A stretch of 64,000 nt of DNA from Oreocharis arfaki (lineage: Eukaryota > Chordata > Aves > Passeriformes > Paramythiidae), in contig VZRR01014165.1 in assembly GCA_013398015.1 (NCBI GenBank), positions 1,747,645 through 1,811,644 on the forward strand, read 5' to 3'. Positions 11,291 to 25,212 of this stretch are shown piece by piece (the stretch's first letter is position 1; each line of letters opens with the position of its first letter). The position numbers were made by a program, and so were the translations under genes. The notes beneath the pieces are model-generated. The model saw only the letters and a program-made list of their open reading frames with translations. It was not told the origin of the DNA and ran no database searches.

Positions 11291-13199
11291 TGGCCTGGGA
11301 TCCTCCAGAGAGGAGTGCCAGTATCAAGAAAGCTATTCTCCTCTGTAGTGTGCTTTCCTCTTTGGGTTACAGTAACAAAAGGAGTCTTAAAGGCCACGTT
11401 CATGTTGGTAAATGAATGAGAGTTTATTCTCTGTCTCTTTTTAGGAGTACTTCGCACAGATGCCTCTCAGACAAGTCAGAGTTAAAGGGTTTAGTCTTAA
11501 GGACAAAGCATATAAACACTCAGTGCCACTTTCCTCCTAGGCCAGGGATCAGTTTCTCTTTCTCTTTTGTTTAGCAGCTGGAGGCATTTAATGTTAGAAG
11601 CATGACTGGATCAACAGTCTTATGCACTGCACTATGGATCGTTGCCTGGAATCACCATATGCATGCTAACTAAACCATATGCACAGGTATCCCAGATGAA
11701 AACAAAAAAGTTGATCTTACTCTAAATATCCTATAGAGAAGCCTGCTTTGAGCTTGATCATAAGATTATGGAAGACAAAGGTAAAACTTTTCAACTGTGT
11801 ATGGAGTAAAATGTATTAGGTGTTTTTGTAGGTGGAGGAGTAGAAATTCCTTGCTATCAAAAGAACAGGATCATTATGCAGCAACACAAGCATAAGCAGC
11901 AGCTGCAGGCTCTTTAAGTAAACCCAGAAAGGAACATACTTCAGGACTAACACAGAAATTAGTGAGTGTAAACGGAAAAGGAAGCTCAAGCAAAGCCTAG
12001 ATGTCACATCTCTGTGACTGAACTCTCAGGGCAGCTGGGCAATCAAGACATTTGCTCAAAATCGCTCCTTCCTGGAGACACCTACTGTCAAGGTGAAGAT
12101 AACACTCAGGCAAGATTCTGCCTACTGTTGCCAAATCTATCAATAACTGCTGGGTAGTTCCAGAGTTTATCACTGAAAAGAGACTTGTTACACAAGCAAA
12201 GTGACCAAACAATAGTGGTGCCCAGGGATACTACTGAATTCCAGACACAGTTAAGAGTCCAGGGAATTTAAGGAGGCTGCCTAGGAAAAACAGATGGGCA
12301 AAGTAATAAATAACCCCCCAGCAATAAGTAATAAGTAAGCAATAAGTATTTACTTTTAATTTAAAGTCTGAAGTGCAAAATAAATAAATAAATAAATAAC
12401 CGCATTCTTTAGAGAAAATATAGTGACTTTAATATATATATTGTTTCATGTATAAAAAACCAGCTTATTAAATCTGTGACTATAGAAATAGTTTATAAGA
12501 AAAATATGTTTATACTCAAATATTTATATTTTATTGTAAGGACCATTAAAAAATTAGCAACATAGGGATGAAAACTTGTATAATTTCCTTAATTCAAAGA
12601 CTGTACTCCAGTGATGTTCTCAGGATGTCTGCAGATGGGTACTTTGGCATAAATATGAGTTCTGCAACAGGGGAACAAAATCTTGGTATAAACTTCAATG
12701 ATTATCTTATTGGTAATATAAAGTCATAGTATATAAAACAATAGGACATTTTAAGTATGAAGTAATTCTAATTTGTGTACAGGAAACATCTACTCTTTAA
12801 TCATGCTATTTTATTAAAAATTAAGCTGTCTAATGTATAACTAAGCTGGTCTGGTGACCTCTCTCTGGCTCATTTCTCATTTGTGACTCTTCTAACATGT
12901 CCCAGTTACTTAACCGTAACTAAAGTCAATCTGTTCTTATATTTTCTATCATTTTTATTATGCTTTGCTAAGCTGCTATCTGTATTGATGTAAAGTTATT
13001 TTTAAGGTTACCTTACACTAGGTAATATGCTGAGAGATACCAGATGAACTATAGCTATATGATAGCTCTTTAGGCTATCCAGGATTGTGGTCCATCTAAG
13101 GATAGCAGCTGAACACAAGAATCGAGAGGAAAGAAGTATTTCCTCATGTTCTGGAAGTTTACCATTCCTGATTGTCACATGAAAAGGGGTTTTCCTTGA
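11291..13199. other. Unique DNA, AT-rich
   Basis: No gene is recognised. An (AAAT)n microsatellite lies at 12377-12399. The minus-strand frames at 11.8-12.2 kb have no domain or splice context. Confidence 0.5.
12377..12399. repeat. (AAAT)n microsatellite
   Basis: AAAATAAATAAATAAATAAA: five to six tetranucleotide units. Confidence 0.9.
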
Positions 13200-13770
13200 A
13201 CCCTTAATGTTTGATCAGTCTGTCAACACCCCAGGAAAGCTGACACCCTTATGCCCAACCAGTCTGTCACTGTCCCATTATTGGGACTCTACAGATCAGT
13301 CCGCTGAATTGGAGTGCAGTTCAACTAACTTGTTCTGGGACATGTGCCAACAGCATATCGGAGTCAAATCCTTTAGAGAGAGACCCGCTCCTGGGTCTCT
13401 TCAATTTTAGTTGAGTATGTCATCTGCTGCTGCTGACTGCTGTCACCCTTGAAACACTCAGACTAAACAGTGAAGGGAATAACACACTTTATTAATAAAC
13501 ACACTGATAATAGAAAATTGTGACAGGTTAAGGTTCGAAGACTGCTGATCACTAAATCTGGCTGCAAAAATATACTTGAAATAATATACGGACAAGCTCT
13601 AATCATCAATGAAAGCTAGCTCAAGACAATCATTCAGCACACATAGAGAATGATTCTTAGCCAATAGGCATCACCATGGAGGAGAAAACAAGCTCAGTCC
13701 ACCAAGCAATCCCAGAAGTTATCACAGAGTCTTCTCCAAATTCATCCCATCCCTAACTCACTTTTGTACT
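13200..13770 (-). mobile_element. Candidate LTR-like segment, minus strand
   Basis: On the minus strand, TTATTAATAAAGTGTG (complement of about 13481-13496) is a retroviral-type polyadenylation context. It is preceded by about 270 bp of moderately GC-balanced sequence and followed by an imperfect palindrome around 13375-13401 (GAGAGAGACC ... GGGTCTCTT). The arrangement fits R and U5 of an old LTR, but no promoter, termini or target duplications were identified. Confidence 0.3.
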
Positions 13771-15528
13771 ATTTCTTTACATTTAGGTGGAGCTTGAGTG
13801 ACTTTAGTCATGCACGTGCATTGATATTGATATTGATTGATGCAAAAATCTCTTGCTTCTTTCTTAAAGATATAGTTGACAAAATATACAGCTCTTGCTC
13901 AGTGAGGGGTGGTCATACCTTGGAGGCTGGTAACTTATGGTTGGAGGTGTGCATTAGTATTATATTGAGATTATATGAACCAAATTCATCAACAGTTGCT
14001 GGCCTGGCAGCGAGACATTTTCTTCTATCTCCCTTTCTATGAGGTTTATCAGCTACATTTGAGTACCATTGAATTCCTATCCCTGCAAAGATTTCGACAC
14101 AGCCTGGCCACAGTGCATTCACTCTGCTCTACCTTCCATTTAGCCCTGCTTAACATGTACTTAAGGTTGCAGGCTGTGTGTGGAGAATCATTGTGAAATA
14201 GATTCTGTGCATGACAACTGCATTCCATCTAGGAAGCAGCAACTGCATTTCACCCTGTAATTTCTGTACTGTTATAACCTCTGTTATAATGTGAATAAAA
14301 CATCCTAATTTTCTCTAATTTTACTTCCAGTCATCTTCCCACACTGTTACAGTTTTGCAGCAAAAGATGTACCAAGGATGCTGAAAGATACCTCATTCCC
14401 TGGCATTTGGCTGAAGACATCTGATAAATGCATGTTGAGATCAACTATTCACAAGGAACCATGTACAAGAGAATACTCAAATGAAATCTTGAAGGAATAA
14501 GAATGGTTGCAAAGCTAGCAGGACAAGTATTCCTCTAGTGAACTAGGAACCACAAAGCCATTGTCCACAGTTAGGATCCTTAAACCAAATCTTTTTTTAA
14601 GTAAAGTCCATATTTTTTACGAAAAGCAATCCATCACGTTGCCAGGTAAGGGAAATCAGCTTTTTAAAAATTCTGGCAAGAGTAGTTTCCTTTAGCTATT
14701 AGTTTGTTAGCTGAGAGGGAAGACAAATTCTGAGATTCCTCTCCTAACGAATTACAATCCAATGGAAATTTCATCACCTCCCTTTTCCTCCCCAGAGTCA
14801 CTCCTTCTCCCCTGGATGCAGCTGTGTGATCAAAGAAAGCCTCACAAAAAGTGACCTTATCCTCCACAGACACTGCTGAGTGCAAGGCCTTTGGTAACAC
14901 TGGCCCACACAACACAACACGCAGTAATGTAACTGCCGGTCTCAAACTCGGAACATAAATCTTGTTTAAAGACTATGGGAAAAGCATGGCTTTGGGCAGC
15001 TCAGAAGCTAAATGCTGGGGTGTTGGCTGAAATCACAGTTTCTCCTCCCACGTGAAAGGACAAGAACAGCCTGCACTATACTCCTGCTCAACACTAGCTC
15101 CAGAAACGATGCCAGAAGAAAACCAATTAACAGAGACACATGCCGGTTGAAGTCAGTGAACTGCAAGGCATAAGACTGCAGATGAGGCTGTGAGGGAAGT
15201 GTAATCATCAGTTATGTATTTATAAAACCCAGCTCAGTGATTTTGCTCAATATATGCCTGATCACTGAGTAGCATAGCAAAAAATCTGTCACAACCAAAG
15301 GGTGCAGTGCTGCAGTGCAATGTATGTGAAACCATTGCCTGCAACAGCATTGCTTAATGTTAACAATAAGATTCTGGGCTGTAATGTTGTAAATCAAATG
15401 CTACTGAAGCCTTTTAAATAGATCAAGTTCAAGCAGCATAACAAAATAAAAAAAAACCCCAAAAAAACAAAAAAACAAAACCCAGCATTTTTTCAGCTTA
15501 GAGAAAGGCATTCTTTGTTTTCAAATAA
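13771..15528. other. Probably unique DNA
   Basis: No gene is recognised. Part of 13.8-14.2 kb may belong to the LTR-like segment on its left. A 93-codon minus-strand frame at 14664-14945 was examined and shows no known motif. An A-rich tract lies near 15445-15480. Confidence 0.4.
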
Positions 15529-15800
15529 TGTCATGGTTTAGCGATTTGGTGTGTGGGTTAATGGAGAAAGGGGCGAGTGCATACCACACCCAGTACGTGA
15601 GAACGTTATTAGTTATCAGCCTTGATCACAGAAGAGTTTTAGCGCACTCCCAGCACTGTAGTGATAACGTGGTGGATGCAGAGTCTTTAGCAGCTGAGTG
15701 TCAGCATTCACCACAGGTATGTCATAACAGTTACTTAGGGTTCAGGAGCAGAAAAGTCAAACAGCAGATATCAAGCACAATACTAGGAGACACGTAGTAA
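15529..15800. mobile_element. Possible LTR terminus
   Basis: The segment starts with TGTCATGGTTTAG, the terminal motif also found at the edge of the solo LTR at 33855. The downstream sequence is diverged, and the other end and any target duplication could not be found. It may be a truncated LTR or chance. Confidence 0.3.
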
Positions 15801-18120
15801 TTCTGGGGTAAAATGCAGACAATGGATTAGCTGAGCTTTTACTTCTTTTCATCATTTCTCCCATAATCTCCAACTCCCAAAAGTATGATCCCTCTCAAAT
15901 AGTAGGGGGAACTATGGTCCTGTAAACTCTCCCCATCTGCTTCTTTTCCTAAGTCTACATCCAGTCCCGCTCTGTCAGTTAGTTTATGGATGAGTTCCTA
16001 CATATGATCCACATAATCCCTTTGGGGAAACAACCAAAAACACATCACACTTAGCATATTTTATGACGAATCAATGAGAAAGAAAGTTTTCATAATTATA
16101 AACCTGAATGCCAGAGGATTCTGTCATTTCACTAAGCACAAAGTATATCAACGGGGCATAACAAAAGCATGCTAATCCAGACCGCATAATGGGTAATACC
16201 AATGAAATTGAACAAAGAAAGCACTATCACATGGTAGCAAAGTGGATATCCTTCAAGATTCCCACATGAAAACTGTGATTTCAAGTTTTTAAAATATTCC
16301 TGAGAGAGGACTTTGATGCTACTTTTTTCTACTCTGTGGATAAAATATCGCAAGTGAGCTACCACATGCTCTAACCACATCTTCTGGCAGCAGTGTTGGC
16401 AAATTTTTGAAGACATGGAAAATAACATCTTTCTCCAAATTACATGCTGTGGAAAGTAATAGTCAGGGCAGAATGTGAAATATGAATCACGGAAATGAAG
16501 CCATCCACATTGATGTTCAGTGTCAAATCCCTAAAGGTATGCTGTGTGTCTCACAGCAGAAATAAAATATGTCTCCTGTCCCCAAGAGGTTATAATCCAA
16601 ATTACAAATGAGTTACTGGACTAAAAGAATGAAAAATAAGAGTAAAACATACAAGACATCTCTATCTCTGTGTCAATCGTTATATATGTGTATAAAAATT
16701 TGTGTAAAAAACTAATTTAATTTATTAGCCTCCTCTCCACCTACTTCATTTGCTTTATTTTTTTACTTATCTCTTGTAAACTTTGGCATTCTGCAGAAAT
16801 GAGTTTTCAGAATTTATTTATATATGCCATTTAGGTTTATCTGTTGATATATGAATATGTAGAAGCTATGTGCATATGCCTTTATGAGCTTACATATAAA
16901 ACAAGGTTAAAACAGAGAATAACCTTAGTTTAGAGCCAATTATTAGATATGAAAATATAAAGAAAAAGTAGGGGCATACAAGTATTTCAGTACCTGATTT
17001 ATTTAGAGATATCAATATTAATATGTATGAATGTTTAGCCTTAAAAATATGAATAGACAGATCAGGGGAAGAAAACAGCTAAAGATAAAGCTAAGTAGAA
17101 TAAATCTTTAGCTCATACAGGAAAGACTAAGAGAACTGGGGAGGAAAAAAATTGGGTCTTGGGAAAAATGGGAAGTGTTTGGAGACTAAACTGGTATATT
17201 CACTAGAATTACATAACGATCTATGCCTAAAATGTGTCTCTATCAATATTTTCAATTAAGACACTTTATTTGTTGCAATAAAGAAAGCATCCTTCCCTTA
17301 TTTATTCTGGAAATTTTCTAAGTCCTGGAACTGAAATTAAAGGCCTTTTATCAACATTATATGGTGTTTTGCTATAATTAAAACTGTAAAGAATAATTAT
17401 ATGACAGCTTTGGATATAGACAAAAATAGAGTAAGATGTTAATAGATAATATGCAGAAATAGACTATATGCCTAGTCATTAGCAGTCAAGTGGAAAAAAT
17501 TCTTAATATCAACTGGTCATTTAGAAATGCTATTGAAAACATTTTTTATACCATTGTGAGCAAAGGACTCAGAAAAGAAAAGGCGCAAAAGTGCCTTCAT
17601 TTTCCTGTTTCCAACAGTGAAGACAAGCTGCAGTATAAAAATACCTCTTGTTACCAGCTGCATGGAAATGCTGTGTCATCTTGGATTCAGTCATACTTGA
17701 TTATACTAGTTAGGTACTGAAAACTCATTTGATTTCAATAGCAACTAACAAAATCAAGTAACATCACCTGCTCCTTCAGCTCTAGAAATTTCAGTGTGCT
17801 CTCAACTGAATTTAGAACTTCAGTTTAATCATGTTTGCTATTTGGAGTGATCAGAAAACAGGTATATAATTGAAACTATGGGCCACTTAAATTTGTAGAT
17901 TTCACTCATCTTTTCAATATGAAGGGGGAAAAAAAGTGTAGGCAAATAGAAGGCCAACTGAGAGGTCCTGTATTTTATGTTGGATAAACCAAGTTGGCTT
18001 CCTAATTTGAAAGCAGAAAGAAAAGTCTTTCTAAATTCTGAAGTAGGAACCTGCCTACTGTTGCTAAGATTTTAATTGCTGATGACTGGTGCTTTCTACT
18101 GATCCCATTACCTGATTAAT
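15801..18120. other. Unique AT-rich DNA
   Basis: No gene or repeat is recognised over about 2.3 kb. A 98-codon minus-strand frame at 16132-16428 shows no domain. Confidence 0.5.
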
Positions 18121-18262
18121 GGTTATTATTATTATTTGTTACTTGCAAAGTGCCTGAGGTGCTGAAGGTACTTCAAAGAGAAAATAAACGATGCGGTCCC
18201 TTCCCCAAGGAGCCTACAGTCTTACAATATGAAAGATGACACAATAAGTGAGAGCAATAAAG
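18121..18262 (+). mobile_element. Ancient MIR-type SINE (MIR1_Amn-like)
   Basis: The order of motifs is TTATTATTATTTGTTAC, then GTGCTGAAGGTACTTCAAAG, then GCGGTCCCTTCCCCAAGGAG, then CTACAGTCTTACAAT, then GACACAATAAG. This is the layout of the amniote MIR family, whose typical core reads as cell-size, GTACAAA, a CCCTGCCCCAAGGAGC stretch and a TACAATCTAA stretch. The copy is old and heavily substituted, as expected for an element inactive since early amniotes. The identification is by recall only. Confidence 0.65.
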
Positions 18263-19120
18263 AGCAGCGGCAATAGAGTGAGAATAATTACATGGTTACT
18301 TAGGTTCATTTTATACACAACTTGATGGTACTGCTGTTTGCTTGATTTGTTTCTGCTTTTCTGAGTGGAAAGGAGTATATGGGTATAAGAACATAGGGGA
18401 AATAAAACAGATTAGAGAAGTAAGGTCTTTTAACTCTGTGTATGTGTGCATGAACATGTGTGTGTCTGTGTGTGTAGAGGGTGAGGGGTACAGTAAAACA
18501 GAAAGGTAGATTAGATTGTAGCAGCTACACAGAGAGAGGGAAAACAGGTGAGATAGACTGTGAGAATGAAGATTGGAGTTAAAAAAAGGTGAAGAAATAA
18601 CAAAATTGAGTTTATTGTCTTCTCTAAGTATCTTCAATGAGTAAACATATTGCATGGCCACATTAACTGAACAGAAAGTCAGGATGGAGTCCTGCCTCTG
18701 ATCTGGAAAGAGGCTTTTGGATAAGATGCATGGTAGGCATAATATCCATTAGTGGATTTAAGGCTTGTTTAAGATGCAAATAACAGTTCTTCTAAAGAAC
18801 AGCAGTGAAGGACCACCAGAATTCTTCACCTTCTGATTACAGTTTTCCTTTTTTTGTGAAACGTCCACATGCTGTTAAGAAGTTACTGTAGGACAGGTAG
18901 CTCATTCAGCTGGACACTGTATCTACTCCATTGTACTTACTGCCTTTCAGGTGAATTTTTTCAGTCCATTTTGGCATCTTGCCTCCTGTAGTATTAAATT
19001 TCATTTCGTAAACCTGTGTTGCAAAGAAAATTTTGCTTGTTTTTAAACATTGCTGATGTAGTAAACAGTGAGTCCATCACAGTGCTTCACTCAGGCTCAG
19101 CTCTGGTGCTCCAACTAGGC
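18263..19120. other. Unique DNA with a (TG)-rich tract
   Basis: A TG-rich microsatellite with interruptions lies at about 18436-18475. Nothing else is recognised. Confidence 0.5.
18436..18475. repeat. Interrupted (TG)n microsatellite
   Basis: Alternating TG dinucleotides with interruptions (TGTGTATGTGTGCATG, then TGTGTGTGTCTGTGTGTGT). Confidence 0.85.
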
Positions 19121-19262
19121 ATCATAGAATCTCAGAATCATAAAGTTTGGAAAAGAGCTGTAATATCACTGAGTACAAGCATTAACCAGCACCAGAATGT
19201 TCACCATGAAATCATATCCGCAAATGCCGCATCCACACACCTTTTAAATACTTCCATGTAAG
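19121..19262 (-). mobile_element. CR1 LINE 3' end fragment, minus strand
   Basis: The plus strand starts ATCATAGAATCTCAGAATCA, the reverse complement of the CR1 3' octamer tail. It is followed by a TTGGAAAAGAGC block, a GAGTACAAGCATTAACC block and ACCTTTTAAATACTTCCA, all in the order of CR1 3' ends read backwards. About 140 bp remain, with no coding part. The details differ from the CR1 at 5.9 kb, so it belongs to another subfamily. Confidence 0.85.
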
Positions 19263-22200
19263 GCCATTTGAAATCCCTCTGCTCATTCCACATAGCTGCT
19301 GCTCCACATCTTGTGTCAGATGTCCTAGGTTTTCTTAAATTCTGCTCTTATGTGTGGGTTAAGAATGGCACTCCTAAAGGCTTTGGCCTTAAAAGCTCTC
19401 TAAGATCCATTCACTGTACTGGTTAAGTCTCTACAGATGTCCATGGCAACTTAGACAACTAGTTTATGTACAAAAATTTCCATATAAACAACTAAGTATA
19501 GGTGTTCTGAATTTTAACGCTATCTTGCAAGGTTCCTTTACTGCCTAAATTTAGGTCTTCAAAGTATGGCACAAGATACCACTTTATATAGCTTGCTTTT
19601 AAAAGGTAAATTTCAGTAAAGCAAATTTTAACCTGCAGTACCAGTTCTCAATGTTACTAATTATTGTGTATAATTTATGTTTGTAACTAAACTACAGTAT
19701 GAAATAAAAAGCTATTAAAACATAACTTTAAAATTCTACTTATTAACGAGTATGTTCAATATTTACTAATTAGTATTTTAACTTAGGGTAAAAAAATAAT
19801 TAAATAATTCATGTGAAAATAATTTTTCATTATAAAAGATAGTAATCATCTTAGTATTTTTTAAATTAGGGATGGGACTGAATCATAAAGCTTCACTTCA
19901 ACTTTTCTTTCAGAATGTGAATGCTCCCAGAATTTGATAACATTTTAGGTTTTATCTAATTTGTAGCCAATTTTGTATCATTTTCTCTACTTCAGACCAT
20001 TCTTTTTGAGGCACTAGTGTTTGCAAAAATATTTTTTTCACATTGTCTCTGCAGGCACTGATTTTTACTAGCTGAAATATTTCACAAAGCAATAGTTTCC
20101 TTTACACAATATCAGAGATTTCACCAGGATTTTATTTCTTGGACTGTCAAGTCAAGTGTACATACTATAATCCATTTAATAAAATGAAAGAGTTTCAAGA
20201 AATTTTTCCTGATCTAACTATTCTTCTGGTCATGGAAACCCTGTTCAGAGTATTTCAGATAAAATCTCATCTGTGTATTTAATAAGTTCAGCATATTGCT
20301 CTGTTTCTACCACATCCTTAGTTTCCATTTGCCATTTTCATTCTCACATCTGATGGCATGTTGTAGTCAACCAAGGTAGTATTCTCTTGACTGCAAGAGA
20401 ACTGCATTTTTAATTTTTTTTAAAACATTTAGGTAGAAGTTTATTCTTCCTTCACAGAGGGAAGAAAGTCTCAGGGAGCAATTCGTCTCATCCCAAGGTA
20501 GATGCCAAAAACTGGTTAAAGTACTCACTTCCCAAGAGTGCCTATTTCTCTTTGCTGACTGCAAAAGGAGTTCAGGATGATCGATTCTGGTATAAATGTC
20601 TAAAATGTGCCATCCAAGAGTTGAACTAAATTTCAATCTGTACTAAGAGATGGGTATATTGAGTCTTTTCTCCTCTTCTTCTTTTTCAATTGAAAATCTC
20701 ATAATTTGGAAGTGAAATCCAATTTCCAGTTAATTTTGAGTTCATGCTCTTAAATTTAATCTGATTTACTCCTCAAGATTATTCAGATTTTTCTAGTGCA
20801 TTTAATTAGTCCTCTGTTTTCACTATGGTTTCTCAACCTAGAGTTGTCAAGAGACATAATTCAATAAAAGGTAAAAAAAAAATAATAATAACCCCCCCAC
20901 ACACACACAGATATAAAATCATTAAATAATACCTTGTCTTCCTCTTGTTAAATATTCCAAAGTTAGCCTCATTCAATTCTGATAGTTTCCTCTCTGTCAT
21001 TACACATGGAGAAAAACATCTCAAACAGTTGTTTAAATAATCAATTTTCCTAGTACAAATCTTCATTTTCTTCACACAGGCTGATAATTTCCATCTGGTA
21101 ATGCTTCTGTTGAAGTCCAGATACATGAATCCTAATACGATTCTCTTGTCTAGAAAATAATTTATCGAAAAGAATGAGCTCTCTTATTCTATTGCTTTAA
21201 CATTTTTCAACAAACTTTAGTAAATCCATGCTGCATTTGATCCCATTTTCAGTTTCCTTTTTTATTTCAAAGATTATAGAAACATAAAATTGGTAAGAAT
21301 CCTAACAGGCTAAAATGAAACTAGGTAATATAATGAGAGTTTTATAATAAGAAATACATATTTTTTCTTCGATTTTCCAGATAGGTAAGGTTATTCCCTT
21401 TGGAGCTTAACACTGCTCTTACCTGATATTTTCAGCCAGAAACATAGTATCATTATTTTTTGGTATCAAAGACCAAAGGAAATCATGTTTCAATTTTTCA
21501 TATTTTTTTCTTGGTGCTATTATTCTATCATCTTTGATATTTTTTCTAACCTTTGTATTATTTTTGACCATGCATTATTTCATGGATTTGCCTCTGTCAT
21601 CACTACATGCTTTATCTTCTACTTCCATGACTAAACACCTACTGAAAACTTAAACAATACCTTTATCTCTAATCCTTTTTAACTTTGCAGCTGCTTTCTT
21701 TATAGCCTTCTATAATTTCACATCATCTAGATTTCAGAACATACACATTCTTATATGAGCATTATGGTCAACTCTCCTGGTTGCTCATTTGTTTCAAAAT
21801 CAGTTGAAATGTTTCCTCTTTTCAATTGTGTATATGAAATTCCTAACAGATCCGAATTTAGTGTCACGTCCTCCCTCTACTATTCTTCAGGATTTATTCA
21901 CCTCTTTAATAGTACTCATTAATTCTAGCTTTATTTTATCCAATAAAATAACATAGTCTTGAAATGGATCTATTGCATAGTCAAAGGCTCTTCTGACTTT
22001 GATCGGCAAAGAGTAGCCACAACTTTTTCCACCACCCAGGATTTTACTGACAAGGTACAGTTTGAAGTCCACGTTCAGATCAGAGGAATTCACATCTCAT
22101 TCCTTCTTAGCTGCCACTGTGATTGCTGCCAGAGACTCCTTTGATGTGTCAGTTGCTAACGTTCATACTTTCAGAGTATTACTTTCAGTAAGATTTCAAA

Positions 22201-25200
22201 TTATTTCCTGTAATCTCCATACTCCTTATCCACAAATAAGGATTGCATGGTTTTTGCTTTCATTAGATTATAAATGATAACAAAGTAAATAATTTAGACA
22301 TCTCAAACACAGTCTTATACGCACTAGGGTTTCTAGAACAGAAAATACTTTTAATTATTTGATCTATGTCCCATTGTGCTGACTGCTGTATTAATATAAT
22401 GTCATCGGATGTCGTTCATCTACCCTACCTTAGGAATCCACATGTCCAAACACCACTGCAGATGAGGCACACATTTAGTCACAGTTCAATACTCCAGTAC
22501 CACATACCTGATTCTCTTATCTATCCTCACTGTATGAACCTTTCCCTGAGGAATACACACTTTGATTAGTACCCATACTGAGAAACCAGCTCATAACAAG
22601 CACTCCTGGAAGAGGCTGCAATATGTCCTTTGAGCACAACCCAGATAAGGCTAATGCCTGTACCACCCCTCGACTACTCTCATAGTTTTGGATGGGCTGT
22701 TGTTGCCTAGATTGTGAGGGGGATGATCACATGCAGAGAGAGTTTGACAGAGATTTTATCTCTGACTGAGAAAAAGAGTCATCAGGGAAGAAATGAGTGC
22801 AAAGGCCAGAACTGGGACAGAATTACATATCCTCTGCACAGAACCTAGCATCTCGTCTCCAAATTTGATCTGCAAACAATCACTCCAGATGGCCAACATT
22901 GTCATGGCATATGTCCACAACTGTGAGAAATGCACTGTGGTATATTTAGGAAATTCTGAAGGACGTGCTTACACAACCTACAGTGTCCTGTGATATTAAA
23001 GTCCTTAGAAGAATGTGTGCAAACTCTAACTTTTAGTGACCTGGTATGGGAGCAAAATGATAAACTAAAACAGTATTTGCCAAGGATGTTAATGAATTTA
23101 ATGGAAATCCTCAAGGCTAAGAATTATCTGATGGTAATGAAGAAATACCCCAATACCATTGTCCAATGACCCAATTTGGGGGATCACACGCATCTCCAGA
23201 GATACATCAAGGAGTGAGTACAGGATAGAGGTTGTCACAAAACTGGTACATAGCCTACTCTGAGACTCTCATTTCAGACCTCACTGAGTAAAGGTTTGGA
23301 AGTTAGACACAAATATGAATTGTCTATGTCCTCTTGAACCTGTTCCTGTATTTTCTAATATGAATATGATATGAATCATTCTAATATGATTCAATTGTAT
23401 GACCTGAGTGAGTATCAGCAGAAGTCTGGTAAATGTGGAGGTAAGCAAGGTGAATTGAAGAGAACAACTTAGGTTCCCAAAAGACATGGATGATCACCTC
23501 AGGACAGACGATTTGTATTTTTTTTTAATGCAGTGGGTGAAAATAATCTTAAGTCCACTGAAGTAAATAGAGGAACATTTTGAACAGTTTGAACTCTTCT
23601 GACACCAGATGTTTAATATTACACAATTGCATCGAGTGTAGCTCTAAAGTTTAGTCTCTAGCTAACATAATTCCATTTAGATGCATAAAAATATTCAAAA
23701 ATCACAAGAAACCTGATCAGTAGGAGGAAACATGTAATTAGTCTGGCCAGTATATTTTTTTTTGCACCTTTGAAATGTAGAGAAATGTTCTGATATGTTT
23801 AGTACTTGGCCAAGATTTGGAGTAGTTTAGATGTCTCATGTCATTGCCATTCAACCATTCTGTCATTCTTACATTATTTAAGTAAATTCCAAACATGTAG
23901 TTTTTTAGTGGTTTAGAGTTCTGTCTGCTACCACCGATTAAAATTAGTTGCCTCAAATCAAAAGGCGATTTATGAGATTTTGTAACTGAAAAAATTATCA
24001 ACTTTTCTCTATCCCGCTGAGGCTGGTTTTGTACAATCAGTGACATCAATATGATCAGTTACAAAATCCAACAACACTCTGTGGCATTTTAGTTAATTTC
24101 TCTATTAGGGAAATTTCTTTTTTTCCAGTCCCTAATGATGAGTTGACATTCAGTTATGATGTGACTACCTGTACCAGGAGAATTATTAATGAACATTTCA
24201 TAAGAGTTGCTTGATAATTTTGTTGGTGTTTAATTAGTCCAAAGTTAAATGATAAAATGAAGTTTGGAAGTTGAAGACTCCTTCTGAATTTGTAAAATTT
24301 CTACGTAATCTATAATGCTAATTAAAATGTTTTTCCTATATGTGTCTTTTTATGTCTGACAACTTAAGCCTGACAGAGTCTGCAATGACTTTGGCACCTA
24401 AATCCTTCTTTCCTCCTAGAAAATCTTCCTTTTTGCTTCTCATGCTATGTATTGTTTACAAATTACCAGCAAATAGCACTTTCATCTGGTGTTCAATACT
24501 TCTGCAACATAATGGCTGCATGTTAATAGCAGGCTGTGGTTGTCAACGGCAACAACACAGCTTCTGCATTGAAAAGCAAGTACCATTTAGTGAGAGCAGA
24601 CATACAGATCCCAGTTTGCTGGACTCCACCATAAATTTTCCTATGGCAGGAGCTGAATAAACAATACCTCTTTTGCTGGATGCCATAAGCAGCCAGTAGT
24701 CAAACAGATCACATGTAAAACTGAAATGTCAGGGGCTTTGTTCCTTGGAGCAAAGCAAAGGGCTGAGGAGGGGTCGTCAGAACAGTCTGTCTCAGAGTCA
24801 GCTACCACGGCATTGAGAGAGGCACCTGAAATCCTTGAGGTAGTAGGAGAAAAAAGAGGGTCATTCAGTTAATATTAACAAACAAACAAGCAAACAAATA
24901 AAAAAAAGCCCTTGTCAAATCACCATTTTTTTTCTGAAGCCCATATGATTTCAATCATTTCTCCTTTACTAGGAAACCATAGCAACTTTGAGCTCTGGTT
25001 TTGTTCTGCAGTGCAAATGCACAATTGGATTTAAAGTGTTAAGATTGAATATTGTTTAATGAAGAAGTAAGAAAACATTTCTGTCCAGAGTCTACTGTAT
25101 TGAAAGTTCAGCTCCATTTTGTGATACACTGATATAATTTATTGATTTACTCAGTTTAAGCTATGTTTGCAAGGAAATTAACTCCACTTGGGATTCACCC

Positions 25201-25212
25201 ATAAAAGTCAAA
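19263..25212. other. Long unique AT-rich stretch
   Basis: Nearly 6 kb with no confident gene or repeat. A short A-run plus ACACAC tract lies at 20873-20910 and an (AAAC)-like tract near 24878-24907. The minus-strand frame at 21887-22093 (68 codons) reads smoothly, but the sequence on both sides has frequent stops in all frames. Confidence 0.5.
20873..20910. repeat. Compound low-complexity tract
   Basis: A run of ten A is followed by TAATAATAA, C7 and (AC)6. Confidence 0.9.

Noticed and set aside
21887..22093. 68-codon minus-strand frame reading like a protein
   Set aside because: Upstream and downstream sequence is full of stops, and I could not name a family; kept out of the gene list.
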